DNA from: Humibacillus xanthopallidus
GTDB lineage: Bacteria; Actinomycetota; Actinomycetes; Actinomycetales; Dermatophilaceae
Assembly (NCBI RefSeq): GCF_006717145.1
Contig: NZ_VFQF01000001.1
Span: forward strand, 558,001-622,000
Direction: 5' to 3'
DNA: 64,000 nt
Position 1 is the stretch's first letter, and every line of letters starts with the position of its first letter. The notes beneath the pieces were generated by a model, which was not told the DNA's origin, ran no database searches, and worked only from the letters and a program-made list of their open reading frames with translations. The position numbers and the translations under genes were made by a program. Of this stretch, positions 44,952 to 54,061 are shown one piece after another.

Positions 44952-45113
44952 ATGGCCCACCGCAACTGGATCTGCACCCTTACTCGGCACAGGTGGTCGC
45001 GACAGCGGCTACCGGACCGAACCGTCCGACGCACCTGCACGCGATGCGGCGAGACCGACCTCATCGAGCGCGATATGCCCGGCCCTCAGCGGGGAACGAC
45101 GCCCGGCTACTAG
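44952..45113 (+). CDS. Small putative zinc-binding protein
   Basis: 53 residues starting MAHRNWICTLTRHRWSRQRLP and containing CTRCGE, so three Cys and a His could bind a metal. GGAGG lies 11 bases before the ATG at 44952. The protein is basic and short, and I do not recognise a named family, though small CxxC proteins with an HRW motif occur in actinobacteria. It follows the IS110 element and may be cargo or chance. Confidence 0.4.
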   Translation: MAHRNWICTLTRHRWSRQRLPDRTVRRTCTRCGETDLIERDMPGPQRGTTPGY

Positions 45114-45312
45114 GGCTTGTGATTGAACCCGTGCGGGTGTCACTGTCGGGAGGACCCGGAATTGGGGCATCGCACCGAGGATGCTGGCCAAACGCACGGG
45201 CGGCCCTCTGGTGGCGACGACGTCGCCGGCGACTCATCGGGCGTTAAGGCTGTACCGCTCGGCAGATTCGGACGAGCGCAGCCGTCCTTAGTGCGGCAAA
45301 TCCGGATGTTGC

Positions 45313-45975
45313 TTACGACGCGGAAAGCCCCATCGCACGCAGCTGTGCACGGACGTTCTCGTAGTCGGCGTGGGGGTTGAGCGCGGCGAGGATCGCGGGG
45401 TCGAGTGGCTTTGACCTGTAGACGGCGTTGACCGCCGCGTCGTCGGGGCGCACATCGAAGTAGTCCTCGGCGAAACGGGCGAACGTCTGGGGGTTGTCGT
45501 CAAGGATCAGTTCGAAGAGCTCCTCGGCGCCATCAGGGTCCGGCTCGCCGGCAGGCGGGATGACCGACCCGGTGTGCCACCGCCGTCCGCCCTGGGACCA
45601 GAAGGCCGCCGTTGCCATGAAGGTGTCGGCCAGCTGGAAACGGGCGTCCCGAGTCAGGGGTTCGAACGCAGCCGGCATGTCGTGGAGGAGACCGGGCCAC
45701 ACCGCGACCGGTGTCCGTGCGAAGGGGTTCATCGGATACTCGTGCGAGAACCCCCACCCGAACACCGTGTCCTCGGTGAAGGCGATGAAGTACCGATCGC
45801 CTGAACCGTTGTCCATGCTCGCCAACGCCACCCCGGAGGAGTCGCGCGGATCGAAGCGGAAGTAGCGATCGTCCGGGTCGTCTTCAGGGCTCATCGCGAC
45901 GTCAAGGATGGCGAGAGCGATGGACAGTTCGCGCAGGCGGTGTGGAGAAGGAAGTCGTTCGAGCAGGTCGGCCAT
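45313..45975 (-). CDS. Hypothetical acidic protein
   Basis: About 220 residues, acidic, no signal peptide or membrane segment. Recognisable stretches are DDRYFRFDPRDSSGVALASMDNGSGDRYFIAFTED and WGFSHEYPMNPF in the first half. The end is a Pro/Asp-rich region with AAVNAVYRSKPLDPAILAALNPHADYENV. The first half resembles the style of immunity or SMI1/SUKH-like proteins, but I cannot assign it. No toxin gene is adjacent. The codon use looks normal for the region. The start could also be the GTG at 45981. Confidence 0.6.
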   Translation of the reverse strand: MADLLERLPSPHRLRELSIALAILDVAMSPEDDPDDRYFRFDPRDSSGVALASMDNGSGDRYFIAFTEDTVFGWGFSHEYPMNPFARTPVAVWPGLLHDMPAAFEPLTRDARFQLADTFMATAAFWSQGGRRWHTGSVIPPAGEPDPDGAEELFELILDDNPQTFARFAEDYFDVRPDDAAVNAVYRSKPLDPAILAALNPHADYENVRAQLRAMGLSAS

Positions 45976-46248
45976 TGTCACGACCGGCAGCGTGGCACAC
46001 GACGGTGCTCAGACGAACATAGCGGCAATCCTTGGCGCGGCATGTGCGGACATGGGCCGGGTGGCGTCAGGGACAGGCAAAGGGCTGCCAAGTCGCGGTC
46101 CCCTGTCCCGCCGTGTCATAGCGCTTGTGTCAGCACCGGCACAGACAAGGCCGGGTCAGGGCCAGATCCTTTGTGCATGGCAACGACACACAGCAGCCGG
46201 GGCGCGGCTCGAGCATCGAATGAATCCTGGGTGGCATGGGAGGGCGCG

Positions 46249-46905
46249 ATGTCCAAGGGAGTGCGATCTCGCCGCACCGTTCGGAACGCAGAAACGATGG
46301 CGTATGTCGTGGTGACGTTGGCGGCGGCTGCCGCGGTCACAATCCTGGCTGGCTGCCAGAAGGTCGAGCCGCTAGCCGTGGCCGGCAAGGCGGCCTCGAG
46401 CGCCTCCGTGACGACGTCCAGCTCGTCCGCTAGCTCCCAGCCCACTTCAGAAGCGTCAACGTCCTCGCCTCCGCCGCCGACGTCCACGCGGCCACCGACC
46501 CAGCCGTCGACGCGGCCCCCCGCTCCTCCCGTCAAGGCCAAGCGGATCTTCTGGCAGAACCTCAAGCCCGGTATGTGCGTCCGGAATCCGTCGAACGCCT
46601 CCGTGCTGTACATCACCGTCGTGGACTGCAGCGCAACCCACGACGCAGAGGTCACGCTCCGGGCCCTCCTGACGGGAACGAGGAAGTGGCCGGGAGACGA
46701 TGCGGTGGACGCGGCGGCGGAGGCGAGGTGTAACGCAGCCTTCGCATCGTACGTCGGTGTCCCGTTCGAGCAGTCACGGCTCGAGACCGACTTCTACACC
46801 ACGGATCGGACGGGCTGGTCGGCCGGCGACCGCCGGCTCATCTGCCTCGTGTACGACCCCGACAACACCTCGCTGACCCGGTCCCTTCGCGGCAGTCATC
46901 TGTAG
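46249..46905 (+). CDS. Lipoprotein with a septum-formation-like C-terminal domain
   Basis: 218 residues. A basic N-terminus, hydrophobic helix and lipobox (VTILAGC) are followed by about 55 residues of Ser/Thr/Pro linker. The C-terminal domain of about 115 residues has four Cys (GMCVRN, VVDCSATHDAEV, EARCNAAF, RLICLVYDP), the pattern of the Septum_form domain, whose function is not well known. It should be lipid-anchored outside the membrane. GGGAGGG precedes the ATG at 46249. It lies at the right part of the accessory island. Confidence 0.7.
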   Translation: MSKGVRSRRTVRNAETMAYVVVTLAAAAAVTILAGCQKVEPLAVAGKAASSASVTTSSSSASSQPTSEASTSSPPPPTSTRPPTQPSTRPPAPPVKAKRIFWQNLKPGMCVRNPSNASVLYITVVDCSATHDAEVTLRALLTGTRKWPGDDAVDAAAEARCNAAFASYVGVPFEQSRLETDFYTTDRTGWSAGDRRLICLVYDPDNTSLTRSLRGSHL

Positions 46906-47310
46906 CCGGCGGTTCGAGTCGTGACACGGTGCGCTAGGGACTATTACGAAAGTCGTAGGCGGCTGTCCGCTCATCGGCAGATCCGGACGACTTCGACCCT
47001 CGCATTCGGCTTGGAGACTCGAAGGAGGGAGCGCCACCTCAGATGGTTGGCCCCTGCCATGACTGCGCCTGTTGCCTTGGATGTGACTACGTCAGACGGC
47101 TTGGCGCGAGGTAGCTCCGGGGGAGAGCTATGCGTCATGAAGTCCGCAAAGAGTCCGCAACACCCCAGAGACGAGCCGCGAAATGGCCGTCGTGCTCCAC
47201 ATGGTCAGCTTGGTTTGCGCCTAGCAGCTGGAGGCACGACCGCCTGCAGGAAGGCGACCGAGGCTTTCCTCCCCATCAGGCATTGAGCCAATCATCGACG
47301 TCCCGCCGGG
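46906..47310. other. Gene-free stretch of about 400 bases
   Basis: The open frame at 46921-47286 has no ribosome site and a product with no recognisable features. Short A/T-richer segments occur near 46935-46955. I see no RNA gene. The stretch separates the island from the serine protease gene. Confidence 0.3.
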
Positions 47311-48105
47311 TCAGGGGAGCGGGTAGCCGACCTGGGTGGCGAGGAACCCACGCGCAGATGGCGTGTCGAGCCGGAGTGCGACGTTGGTGGCGCGGCAGAC
47401 CATGTCTCCGGTGATCGTTGTGGAGACGATGACGTGGGTTCCACGGAGGTAGTTGGGGCCACCGGAGTCTCCGCCACAGGCGCCGCCCCAGCCGGCTGAC
47501 CAGTTCTGGTCCTCGTGCACCCAGCCGGGCGTGACACTGGCCAGCCCGAGGAGGGCGGCCTGTCGCTCGCCGGTGGGCGGGTAGGCGTGAGCCCCGTCTC
47601 CGAAGGTGACGGTGGAGCCGTAGCCGATGACATCGAAGGTCTGGTCGCGGGTGACGGCGCCGAGCTCGTTCGCGCTCGGTAGCGACGCCGGGGCGAGGCC
47701 GGGATCGGTAGCCAGATGGACGACGGCGATGTCGTTGGTGTCGTTGGCGTAGACGTTCTGGCGTGAGGTCAGCTTCGGCACGAAGGCCGGGTCGATGGCG
47801 ATCGTTCCGCCGTAGAAGGTGCTCGTCTCGGTCGGCTTCTGGTCGAACGTCGCCCACGCATACGGCAGGCGACCGTTGGCGCGGTAGTAGTCCGCGAAGC
47901 AGTGGGCTGCCGTCAGGAACGCGGTGTGGTCGATGAGGGCTCCGCTGCACGCGAACTGCCTTGGGCCGTCGGGGGTATCGCTGAAGTAGAGCGCGCCCGC
48001 CTCGGGGTGGGAGTAGTCGGGCGATCCGTTGACCATCGCCGTGGCGACCGAGGGGATGAACGCGAGTGCGGCGCCGAGAACGGCGGCGGGGATGAATCGC
48101 CTCAT
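47311..48105 (-). CDS. Secreted trypsin-like serine protease (S1 family)
   Basis: 264 residues with a signal peptide of about 24 residues ending ATAM. The chymotrypsin triad is complete: His in FLTAAHCFADYY, Asp in DTNDIAVVHLA, Ser in GGACGGDSGGPNYL. Paired cysteines (ACSG...AAHC, GACGG...MVCRA) can form the expected disulphides. There is almost no propeptide; the VNGSPDYSH that follows the signal would be the mature start. The specificity pocket is not assignable. The ATG at 48105 has GAGGA 12 bases upstream. Confidence 0.9.
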   Translation of the reverse strand: MRRFIPAAVLGAALAFIPSVATAMVNGSPDYSHPEAGALYFSDTPDGPRQFACSGALIDHTAFLTAAHCFADYYRANGRLPYAWATFDQKPTETSTFYGGTIAIDPAFVPKLTSRQNVYANDTNDIAVVHLATDPGLAPASLPSANELGAVTRDQTFDVIGYGSTVTFGDGAHAYPPTGERQAALLGLASVTPGWVHEDQNWSAGWGGACGGDSGGPNYLRGTHVIVSTTITGDMVCRATNVALRLDTPSARGFLATQVGYPLP

Positions 48106-48250
48106 GCGTCAGCACATTCCTCGCCGGGAGCTGGGCCTGTCAAGGCGTCGAGGTGGCCCCAGACGCCACGGCGAGGCTGGCACGAGCCGTGATGAGTTCG
48201 ACCCTGACGACAGCCCCCGCCGTCGAGGTGCAAGGCGAGATGATGAAGAC

Positions 48251-49030
48251 GTGCGTGGGGTGTTGCTCGACCTCGATGGGGTCGTCTACGTGGGCGACCA
48301 GCCGGTGCCGGGCGCCCCCGAAACCATCCACTGGCTGGCACGTGAGGGCATCCCGCACGCCTTCCTGACCAACACCACCTCTCGTCCACGGCAGGCGGTG
48401 ATCGCCAAGCTGGCCGGTCTGGGTGTCGCGGCCGGAGCGGAGCAGATCCTGACACCGGCGGTGTCAGCGGTGGCTTGGATGCGGCGGCACTCCATCACCG
48501 GGCCTGCGGTGTTCGTCCCGGAGGCCACCGCAGAGGAGTTCGCAGAGCTGGCGCCGCTCGCGGGCGATGCCGAGCGCGGCGCGGGCGCTGTCGTCATCGG
48601 CGACCTGGGCGACGGGTGGACGTTCGCGACGCTCAACCGCGCTCTTCGTCTGCTCATGAGCGACCCGGCGATCCCGCTCGTCGCCCTGGGGATGACGCGC
48701 TACTGGCGCGCCGAGGACGGACTCCGGCTCGACGCGGGTGCCTTCGTGCGTGCACTGGAGTATGCCGCGAGCCGCGCCGCCGTCGTCGTCGGGAAGCCCG
48801 ACCCGACGTTCTACGGCGCCGCGGTCGATGCCCTGGACCTTCGGGCCGACCAGGTCGTCATGATCGGCGACGACATCCACACCGACATCGAGGGCGCGCA
48901 GCGCGCGGGCCTGGCGGGCGTGCTCGTGCGGACGGGCAAGTTCTCTCCGTCGGATATCGGCTGCGGTGTGGTCCCCGACGCGGTGCTCGACTCGCTCGCC
49001 GACCTGCCACGACGGTGGACCGACCTCTGA
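48251..49030 (+). CDS. HAD-IIA family phosphatase (LHPP-like)
   Basis: 259 residues from the GTG at 48251, the length of the TIGR01458-type family. HAD motifs are GVLLDLDGVVYVGD, FLTNTTSRPR, VVGKPDPTFYGAAVDAL and MIGDDIHTDIEGAQRAGL. Relatives include phospholysine/phosphohistidine phosphatases; the physiological substrate is unknown. The frame opens far upstream (48029) but that part overlaps the protease gene and has no motif. No strong ribosome site precedes the chosen start, so it could be a little longer. Confidence 0.85.
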   Translation: MRGVLLDLDGVVYVGDQPVPGAPETIHWLAREGIPHAFLTNTTSRPRQAVIAKLAGLGVAAGAEQILTPAVSAVAWMRRHSITGPAVFVPEATAEEFAELAPLAGDAERGAGAVVIGDLGDGWTFATLNRALRLLMSDPAIPLVALGMTRYWRAEDGLRLDAGAFVRALEYAASRAAVVVGKPDPTFYGAAVDALDLRADQVVMIGDDIHTDIEGAQRAGLAGVLVRTGKFSPSDIGCGVVPDAVLDSLADLPRRWTDL

Positions 49031-49151
49031 GTGCACGGTTGGCATGCGGCCGCGCCGCCGCTATGACGTTCGAGACATCGTGGCGAGACTGCACGTGATC
49101 AGCGGGATGCTGGGGATGGGCCCGGCAGTCGTCGGGCCGCACGGAGCAGTC

Positions 49152-49661
49152 ATGGATGTGGTTGAAGCCCCTGGATCTGGGACCACGAGCCCAGTACGGT
49201 CGCCGTGGACGGGATGGTTGGCGCCCTCGCTCGCGGGAGCCGGCGCGTTCTGGTTGGCCAACCTCGTCATCTCGCTGACACCGGTGGCTTCCGACTACCG
49301 TTCTGCCCTGTCGATCGAGTACGGGTCGATGCTCCTGGAGGCAGCCGTAGGAGGACTGGTCGTCTCGGTCGCAGTGACATTAGTGCTCGTCCGCTTCCCG
49401 AGGCGGATCCGTGGCGATGGTCCGGTGCGCAAGGCGCTGACTGTCGCCGCATGCGCGCTTGCCGTCGTCACAGTGTTCGTCGAGGTGCCTTCGAAGCTCC
49501 TTGCTGGCGTGGACGATCCGCTCAAGTGGCTCATTGTCGCCACGGCGATCAACGCGGTTCGGGTGCTGGCCATGGGACTGGCCATCGGTGTGGTGATGTG
49601 GGTGCGCCGAGAGCGAAGCGAGCACCGCCCGATGCGGGCGGGAAAGGAGCGGAAGCCTTGA
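49152..49661 (+). CDS. Membrane protein, four predicted helices
   Basis: 169 residues with hydrophobic segments near 22-43, 58-80, 94-115 and 128-152 and a basic C-terminus. No known domain is seen. GGAGCAG immediately precedes the ATG at 49152. The stop overlaps the TTG start of the DUF4386 gene (TTGA), so the two are translated together and probably work together in the membrane. Confidence 0.65.
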   Translation: MDVVEAPGSGTTSPVRSPWTGWLAPSLAGAGAFWLANLVISLTPVASDYRSALSIEYGSMLLEAAVGGLVVSVAVTLVLVRFPRRIRGDGPVRKALTVAACALAVVTVFVEVPSKLLAGVDDPLKWLIVATAINAVRVLAMGLAIGVVMWVRRERSEHRPMRAGKERKP

Positions 49662-50395
49662 CCATCACCACGAGGACAGCCACGTCCAGCATGCCGAGCT
49701 CGTGGCAGCCCAACACGACCGCGCGGTGGGCCGGCGGCCTCTACCTCGCCTACATCGTCGCCAACGTGGTCGCCAGCGTGACGGGTCGCATCGGGCTCAG
49801 CGACGCCCAGACCCTGCGCCAGACAATCGCGGACAACGAGTCGATGTTCCGGATCGGGCTCGTCGCTGCCCTCGCGTCGGCCTTGCTGTTCGTCGTCACT
49901 GCGTGGGCGCTCTATACCCTGCTCCGCCCGGTTGACGACACCATGGCACTCCTGCTGCTCGTCCTCAATGCCGTCGGGGTCGCCGTCCAGTGCGCCAGCT
50001 ACCTGCCCCTCCTTGCCGTCCTCGCACAAGGGGACAGCAGCGTCGACCTGCAGGCACTCACCGGCACGCAGCTCGGCGGTCTGGCGATGCTGTCGATCAC
50101 GACCTACCAGGTGGGGTTCGTCACCGCGCAGCTCTTCTTCTCAGCCTGGCTGTTCCCCCTCGGCTGGCTCGTGCTCCGCTCCGGATTCCTGCCCCGAGTG
50201 CTCGGATGGATCCTTCTCCTGGACGGTGTCGCGGTCCTCATCTGGTTCCTCCAGACCCTGCTCGCGCCGGCGTACCGAGCGATCAGCTACCCCGCGTGGG
50301 TCGTCGGCTTCGTCGCCGAGGTCGGCCTCGCACTGTGGCTCCTCATCAAAGGCGTGCACGCCGACACGTCTCCGCAACACCCGGCCCAGGCGTGA
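49658..50395 (+). CDS. DUF4386 family membrane protein
   Basis: 245 residues with six to seven hydrophobic segments, including AGGLYLAYIVANVVASV at the start and LFFSAWLFPLGWLVLRSGFLPRVLGWILLLDG, the hallmark of DUF4386. The function is unknown. The TTG at 49658 has AAAGGAG 8 bases upstream and overlaps the previous stop by 4 bases; the next in-frame ATG would remove part of the N-terminus. It is convergent with the STAND-type ATPase gene. Confidence 0.8.
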   Translation: MTITTRTATSSMPSSWQPNTTARWAGGLYLAYIVANVVASVTGRIGLSDAQTLRQTIADNESMFRIGLVAALASALLFVVTAWALYTLLRPVDDTMALLLLVLNAVGVAVQCASYLPLLAVLAQGDSSVDLQALTGTQLGGLAMLSITTYQVGFVTAQLFFSAWLFPLGWLVLRSGFLPRVLGWILLLDGVAVLIWFLQTLLAPAYRAISYPAWVVGFVAEVGLALWLLIKGVHADTSPQHPAQA

Positions 50396-50458
50396 GAGCA
50401 CCCTCCTACGGCATGCTGCCGGGCGCACCCGCGGCCGACGTCTTCGGCGGGAGGGGCT

Positions 50459-52519
50459 TTACAGGGCGGGGGAGTCAGACCCGATCTCCTGGTTCCACAG
50501 GATCTCGGTGAGACGGTCGACGGCGGCAGTCAGGTGCCGTCGGAAGGTGCTGGAAGGGAGCCCGAGGGCCTCGGCGGCCCGTTCAAGCGTCGGCGCGGGC
50601 TGGACGTAGGTCCGGTGGAGCATTCGATACGCTCGCCGATCGTTCTGGTTGGTAGAGGTCTTGAGGTTCTCCTCGACGGCCTCGAGGACGACCTGTTGCA
50701 GAGCGGTGACCAGGTCGCGCGGCGAGGCCGAGGCGGGAGCCCGGGCGGTCACCACCCGGGTCCCGAGCAGTGCGCTGGCTCGGAGCCGATCCGGTCTGGT
50801 CAGCTCGCGCAGGGCATTCCGCACCCCAAGGGCGAAGTCCTCGCGCGGCATGACGTGGAGGTGGGCGGACGGTGGGACCTCCGGGTGACTGCCTACTTCG
50901 CGCTGGGCCAGCACGGACAGCCACTGGGTCGGCGTGACGACCCGCCAGTCATGCCCGTGGACGGCATACCATCGGCCACCGACCTCGAAGTCTGCGTCGG
51001 GCATGGGCGTCTGGTCGGCATACGCGGCGAACTCGGCCCACGCATCCTGGTTGGCGAACGGAAGCAGGGTCAGGGCGGGCCCGGGAACGCTGAGGTAGTG
51101 ACGCCCCAGCTGGACGGCGATGAGGCTCTGCACGGGCGACACGTCCTGGTAGGTGTCGCGGGCCATCCAGAAGCGAATGAGGGTTGCCTCCTCACCGGTC
51201 CGTAGAGGTGGGTGGTTGGTGAGCTCGCGGCGCGCGCTGGCCATGGCTGGGTCTCCGCCGTCATCAGGTTGAACGCGAAGCAGGCACAGCGCTCCGACCA
51301 CCAGGTCCGTGGCGTCGCTGACCACCTGCCAGGCCTGCGGTGCCGTCTCGAGCCAGTGGAGCGCGTGATCGGCTGACTCGGGGCCTTCGTGGCGGCGCAC
51401 CATCTCGACGATGGGCTCTCTGTCGGACGGGTTCGCGGGCCGTGTGCTCAGAGCGCCGGCCGCAGTCGCATCCGCGGGGCGCAGGAACGGGCGCAGCTCA
51501 GGGTGGAGGAACATCAGATCCATCAGGAGGGCTGCGTGGTCGCTCGTGCTCGCAACTGCCAGCCTGTCCAGGTAGTACTGCCGAGCGAGGCGATGCATCT
51601 CGGTGAACAGGTCCGGGTCGCGCCATTGCAGGTCCGCCGCGATGACAGCCTTGGCCAGGTCGTTGAGGTAGAGGCCGGCTCGCCCGTGGTCGACGCAGGG
51701 TAGTCGGCGCAGCCAGTCGAACTGAGCAGCGGCTTCCGCGCCGTCGGCGGGTTCGCCGAGCAGAGCGGCGAGGAGCGGCTCGGTGAGCTGGCGAACGAGG
51801 GCGCACGCCTCGAGGGCGCGTCGGTGTCGGGGTGAGGGGACCACTTGGACGAACTGTTCGACCAGTGTCCCGATGACGTCGGGTGAGCCGGACGGGTCGA
51901 AGTCGCCCCGGTTGAGCAATGTCTCGGCGACCAGCGCCAGCGCGAGCGGGTGCCCACCCGTGAACCGCACGACCGGGGCGCGGCGGTCATCCGGTATGCC
52001 GCGGGCTGCAAGGAAGGCGTTGCTCTCGGCCGGAGACAGGTTGCCGAGCGCAAAGACGGAGATCAGCTGCGACCACCCGGGGTCGGCCAGCCAGCCCGGG
52101 CCGGGCGGGCGCTGACTCGCGAGGACGACCAAGGAATCGGCGGGCAGGGCGGGCAGGAGCTGGTCTCTCAGGACACCCTCCAGAGGGGCCATCAGCTCGA
52201 AGCTGTCGACCAGGATCACTGACCTCGAGCCGGGCGCGGGCAGACCGTCCGGGGACAGGGCGGATGCCAACGCCTCGGCGACCGGCGGGAGCTCGCGAGC
52301 GTCGACCGACGTCACGGTAGCGCCGGCGGTGCGGCTCACGTGCGCGAACTGTCGCAGCAGGGCGGTCTTGCCGCAGCCGCCGGGTCCGTGCACGAAGACC
52401 ACCACGACCGGCATGTCGGTGGCGGTGACGATGTCGGTGAACCGGGCCAGCTCGTCTGCACGCCCGACGAAGCCCTTGCGCTGCGCCGCAGCGATCCTGT
52501 CACCCAGCGTTGAGCTCAT
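50459..52519 (-). CDS. STAND-type ATPase regulator with C-terminal helix-turn-helix
   Basis: 686 residues. An N-terminal P-loop ATPase (residues 20-280) has Walker A VHGPGGCGKTALL near residue 45, Walker B SVILVDSFE, and a GGHPLALALVAETLL motif like the GxP of STAND NTPases. A long alpha-helical middle follows, then a C-terminal segment with TLERAAEALGLPSSTFRRHLTAAVDRL that looks like a DNA-binding HTH. Such proteins act as ligand-gated transcription activators. The target is unknown; the small secreted-protein gene upstream on the same strand is one candidate. The ATG at 52519 has only a weak upstream purine run. Confidence 0.75.
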   Translation of the reverse strand: MSSTLGDRIAAAQRKGFVGRADELARFTDIVTATDMPVVVVFVHGPGGCGKTALLRQFAHVSRTAGATVTSVDARELPPVAEALASALSPDGLPAPGSRSVILVDSFELMAPLEGVLRDQLLPALPADSLVVLASQRPPGPGWLADPGWSQLISVFALGNLSPAESNAFLAARGIPDDRRAPVVRFTGGHPLALALVAETLLNRGDFDPSGSPDVIGTLVEQFVQVVPSPRHRRALEACALVRQLTEPLLAALLGEPADGAEAAAQFDWLRRLPCVDHGRAGLYLNDLAKAVIAADLQWRDPDLFTEMHRLARQYYLDRLAVASTSDHAALLMDLMFLHPELRPFLRPADATAAGALSTRPANPSDREPIVEMVRRHEGPESADHALHWLETAPQAWQVVSDATDLVVGALCLLRVQPDDGGDPAMASARRELTNHPPLRTGEEATLIRFWMARDTYQDVSPVQSLIAVQLGRHYLSVPGPALTLLPFANQDAWAEFAAYADQTPMPDADFEVGGRWYAVHGHDWRVVTPTQWLSVLAQREVGSHPEVPPSAHLHVMPREDFALGVRNALRELTRPDRLRASALLGTRVVTARAPASASPRDLVTALQQVVLEAVEENLKTSTNQNDRRAYRMLHRTYVQPAPTLERAAEALGLPSSTFRRHLTAAVDRLTEILWNQEIGSDSPAL

Positions 52520-52663
52520 CCTCGACCACCCACTCGAGCCAGCGTGCCGAAAGGCCAGCCAGGTGCTGGCGCCGCGGGCATGGCGCCATGGTCCTGCAGC
52601 AGCGGTCCGACTGGCAACCGTCATGGTGTTGTCGGGAGCTCATCTCGTTGAGCGGTGCCGGGG

Positions 52664-52702
52664 CTCCTCACGCTCCAGCAGCCGTGCCGGAGTCGTGAGG
52701 AG
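52664..52702 (-). terminator. Hairpin terminator after the small secreted protein gene
   Basis: CTCCTCACG (52664-52672) and CGTGAGGAG (52694-52702) form a 9-bp stem with an inner CTCC/GGAG pairing, 20 bases after the stop on the minus strand. Confidence 0.65.
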
Positions 52703-52722
52703 CAGCCTGTCCAGCTGGGCTG

Positions 52723-53103
52723 TCAGATCTCGCCGTCCGTGCGCACCTGCAGGGTGACGATGGTGTTCGTCGTACCGGTGTTGGTGGCGCAGAGCGAGTA
52801 GTAGCCGGGGCCGGGGAAGTTCCCCCAGACCGAGCGGAACTCCGCCGCGTACTGGTTGGCACGCGAGGGGGTGCTGTTGATGACGGTCCCGCTCCGCAGC
52901 ACCTTGAACTTCGCTCCGGCGGCGGTCGCGGTCCCGTCGGCCCGGGCCTGGTAGGCGGCGTACTGCTGCACGCAGGCGGTCTGGCCGGGTGCCAGGCCGA
53001 CCGTGTTGAACGTGCTGGCGGAGGCCGAGGTGGCGCCGGCGATGGCGGATGCCGCGGCAACGGACACGGCTGCGAGGCTGGCAAGGCGGGTGAATGTGGA
53101 CAT
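52723..53103 (-). CDS. Small secreted protein
   Basis: 126 residues with a clear signal peptide (about 30 residues, ending SASAS). A compact beta-rich domain follows with two Cys (TACVQQ and SLCATN), aromatic residues (GNFPGPGYYSLC) and a TNTIVTLQV end. No known family is seen. GAAGGAGAG precedes the ATG at 53103, an excellent ribosome site that suggests strong expression. It lies upstream of the STAND-type regulator gene, with its own terminator between them. Confidence 0.65.
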   Translation of the reverse strand: MSTFTRLASLAAVSVAAASAIAGATSASASTFNTVGLAPGQTACVQQYAAYQARADGTATAAGAKFKVLRSGTVINSTPSRANQYAAEFRSVWGNFPGPGYYSLCATNTGTTNTIVTLQVRTDGEI

Positions 53104-53334
53104 GGGAACTCTCCTTCTCGAAGCCCGAGTGGTGTCGACGGGCTGGTCTCGTCCTGGTGTCGGGATCTGGTCCCGGTGACGTGCTCGAAAGGTAGGTCCG
53201 CGGTCCGCTCACCAGACAGGCCACATCGCGCCCAGATGGCTACCACCTGCCGCCATTCCGCCGAGGTCGGCAATGAGTGCAGGCCGCCGCGCCAGTAGTC
53301 CGATCTTGCGGTTCGGGATGCCTGGTCGGTCCGG

Positions 53335-53928
53335 TCAGCTGGGGTGGAGGGTCTCTCCTCGCGCGAGCATGGCGACGAACTGCTCGATGCGTCGCCGTCG
53401 GGTCTCGGCACGCTTCGCGGTCTCGATGCGGTAGAGGATCGAGTAGCGGTTTCGGCTGTTGAGGTTCTCGAACGTCGCCCGCGCAGCGGGGGTGGCGTCG
53501 AGGGCTGCGGCAAGATCGTTCGGCACCATGATGCTCGCCGGTCCGGCGTATGCCGCCTGCCAACGGCCGTCGGCCCTGGCGCGCTCCACTGCGGCGAGTC
53601 CCCAAGCCCTCATGCGCCCTTCCGCCATCAGCCGCTCGGCGATCGCGACGTTCCGCTTCGACCATCCGCTTCGCGCAGTGCGAGGCGTGAATCGCTGTTG
53701 GTAGCAGTACTCGTCGCCGCCGCGGATCTGCCCGTCGATCCATCCGTGGCACAGCGCTTCCTCGAGCGCCTCGGTGTAGGTGAGGCTCGTGGGGGTGGAA
53801 GCGCCCTTCTTGGCCAAGGTCAGCCACACACCGCGGTCGTCGCCGTGGTGCTCCTGGAGCCACGCGCTCCACGCGCCTGCGTCCGGCACCGTCACGGTGA
53901 ACAGCTCGTCACTCACGCGTCCAACCAT
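53335..53928 (-). CDS. YdeI/OmpD-associated family protein
   Basis: About 197 residues. The YdeI pattern is visible: AWSAWLQEHHGDDRGVWLTLAKKG, SLTYTEALEEALCHGWIDGQIRGGDEYCYQQRFTPRTARSGWSKRN, and a C-terminal helical tail with TAKRAETRRRRIEQFVAML. Its biochemical role is not established. The start is uncertain between the ATG at 53928 and a GTG at 53916. It is divergent from the phosphoesterase lipoprotein gene. Confidence 0.85.
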   Translation of the reverse strand: MVGRVSDELFTVTVPDAGAWSAWLQEHHGDDRGVWLTLAKKGASTPTSLTYTEALEEALCHGWIDGQIRGGDEYCYQQRFTPRTARSGWSKRNVAIAERLMAEGRMRAWGLAAVERARADGRWQAAYAGPASIMVPNDLAAALDATPAARATFENLNSRNRYSILYRIETAKRAETRRRRIEQFVAMLARGETLHPS

Positions 53929-54061
53929 GGCACGGGCGCCACAGGCGCAGGTGTGGTCGACCCCGCCCGACACGGCCCGGCTCACGCACGCGCTCTCAGC
54001 GGACATTCACAGCCCCGGAGTACCGTCTGCCCGGCAAGCAGCGAGGGACCGTGGAGGACAC

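Noticed and set aside
37241-46990. Short similarity (GTCCGCTCATCGGC) between 37245 and 46964 as possible island borders
   Set aside because: Only about 14 bases match, too short at this base composition, and neither copy is next to an integrase-type junction.
46921-47286. 121-codon plus-strand gene
   Set aside because: Composition and lack of a start context suggest a chance frame.
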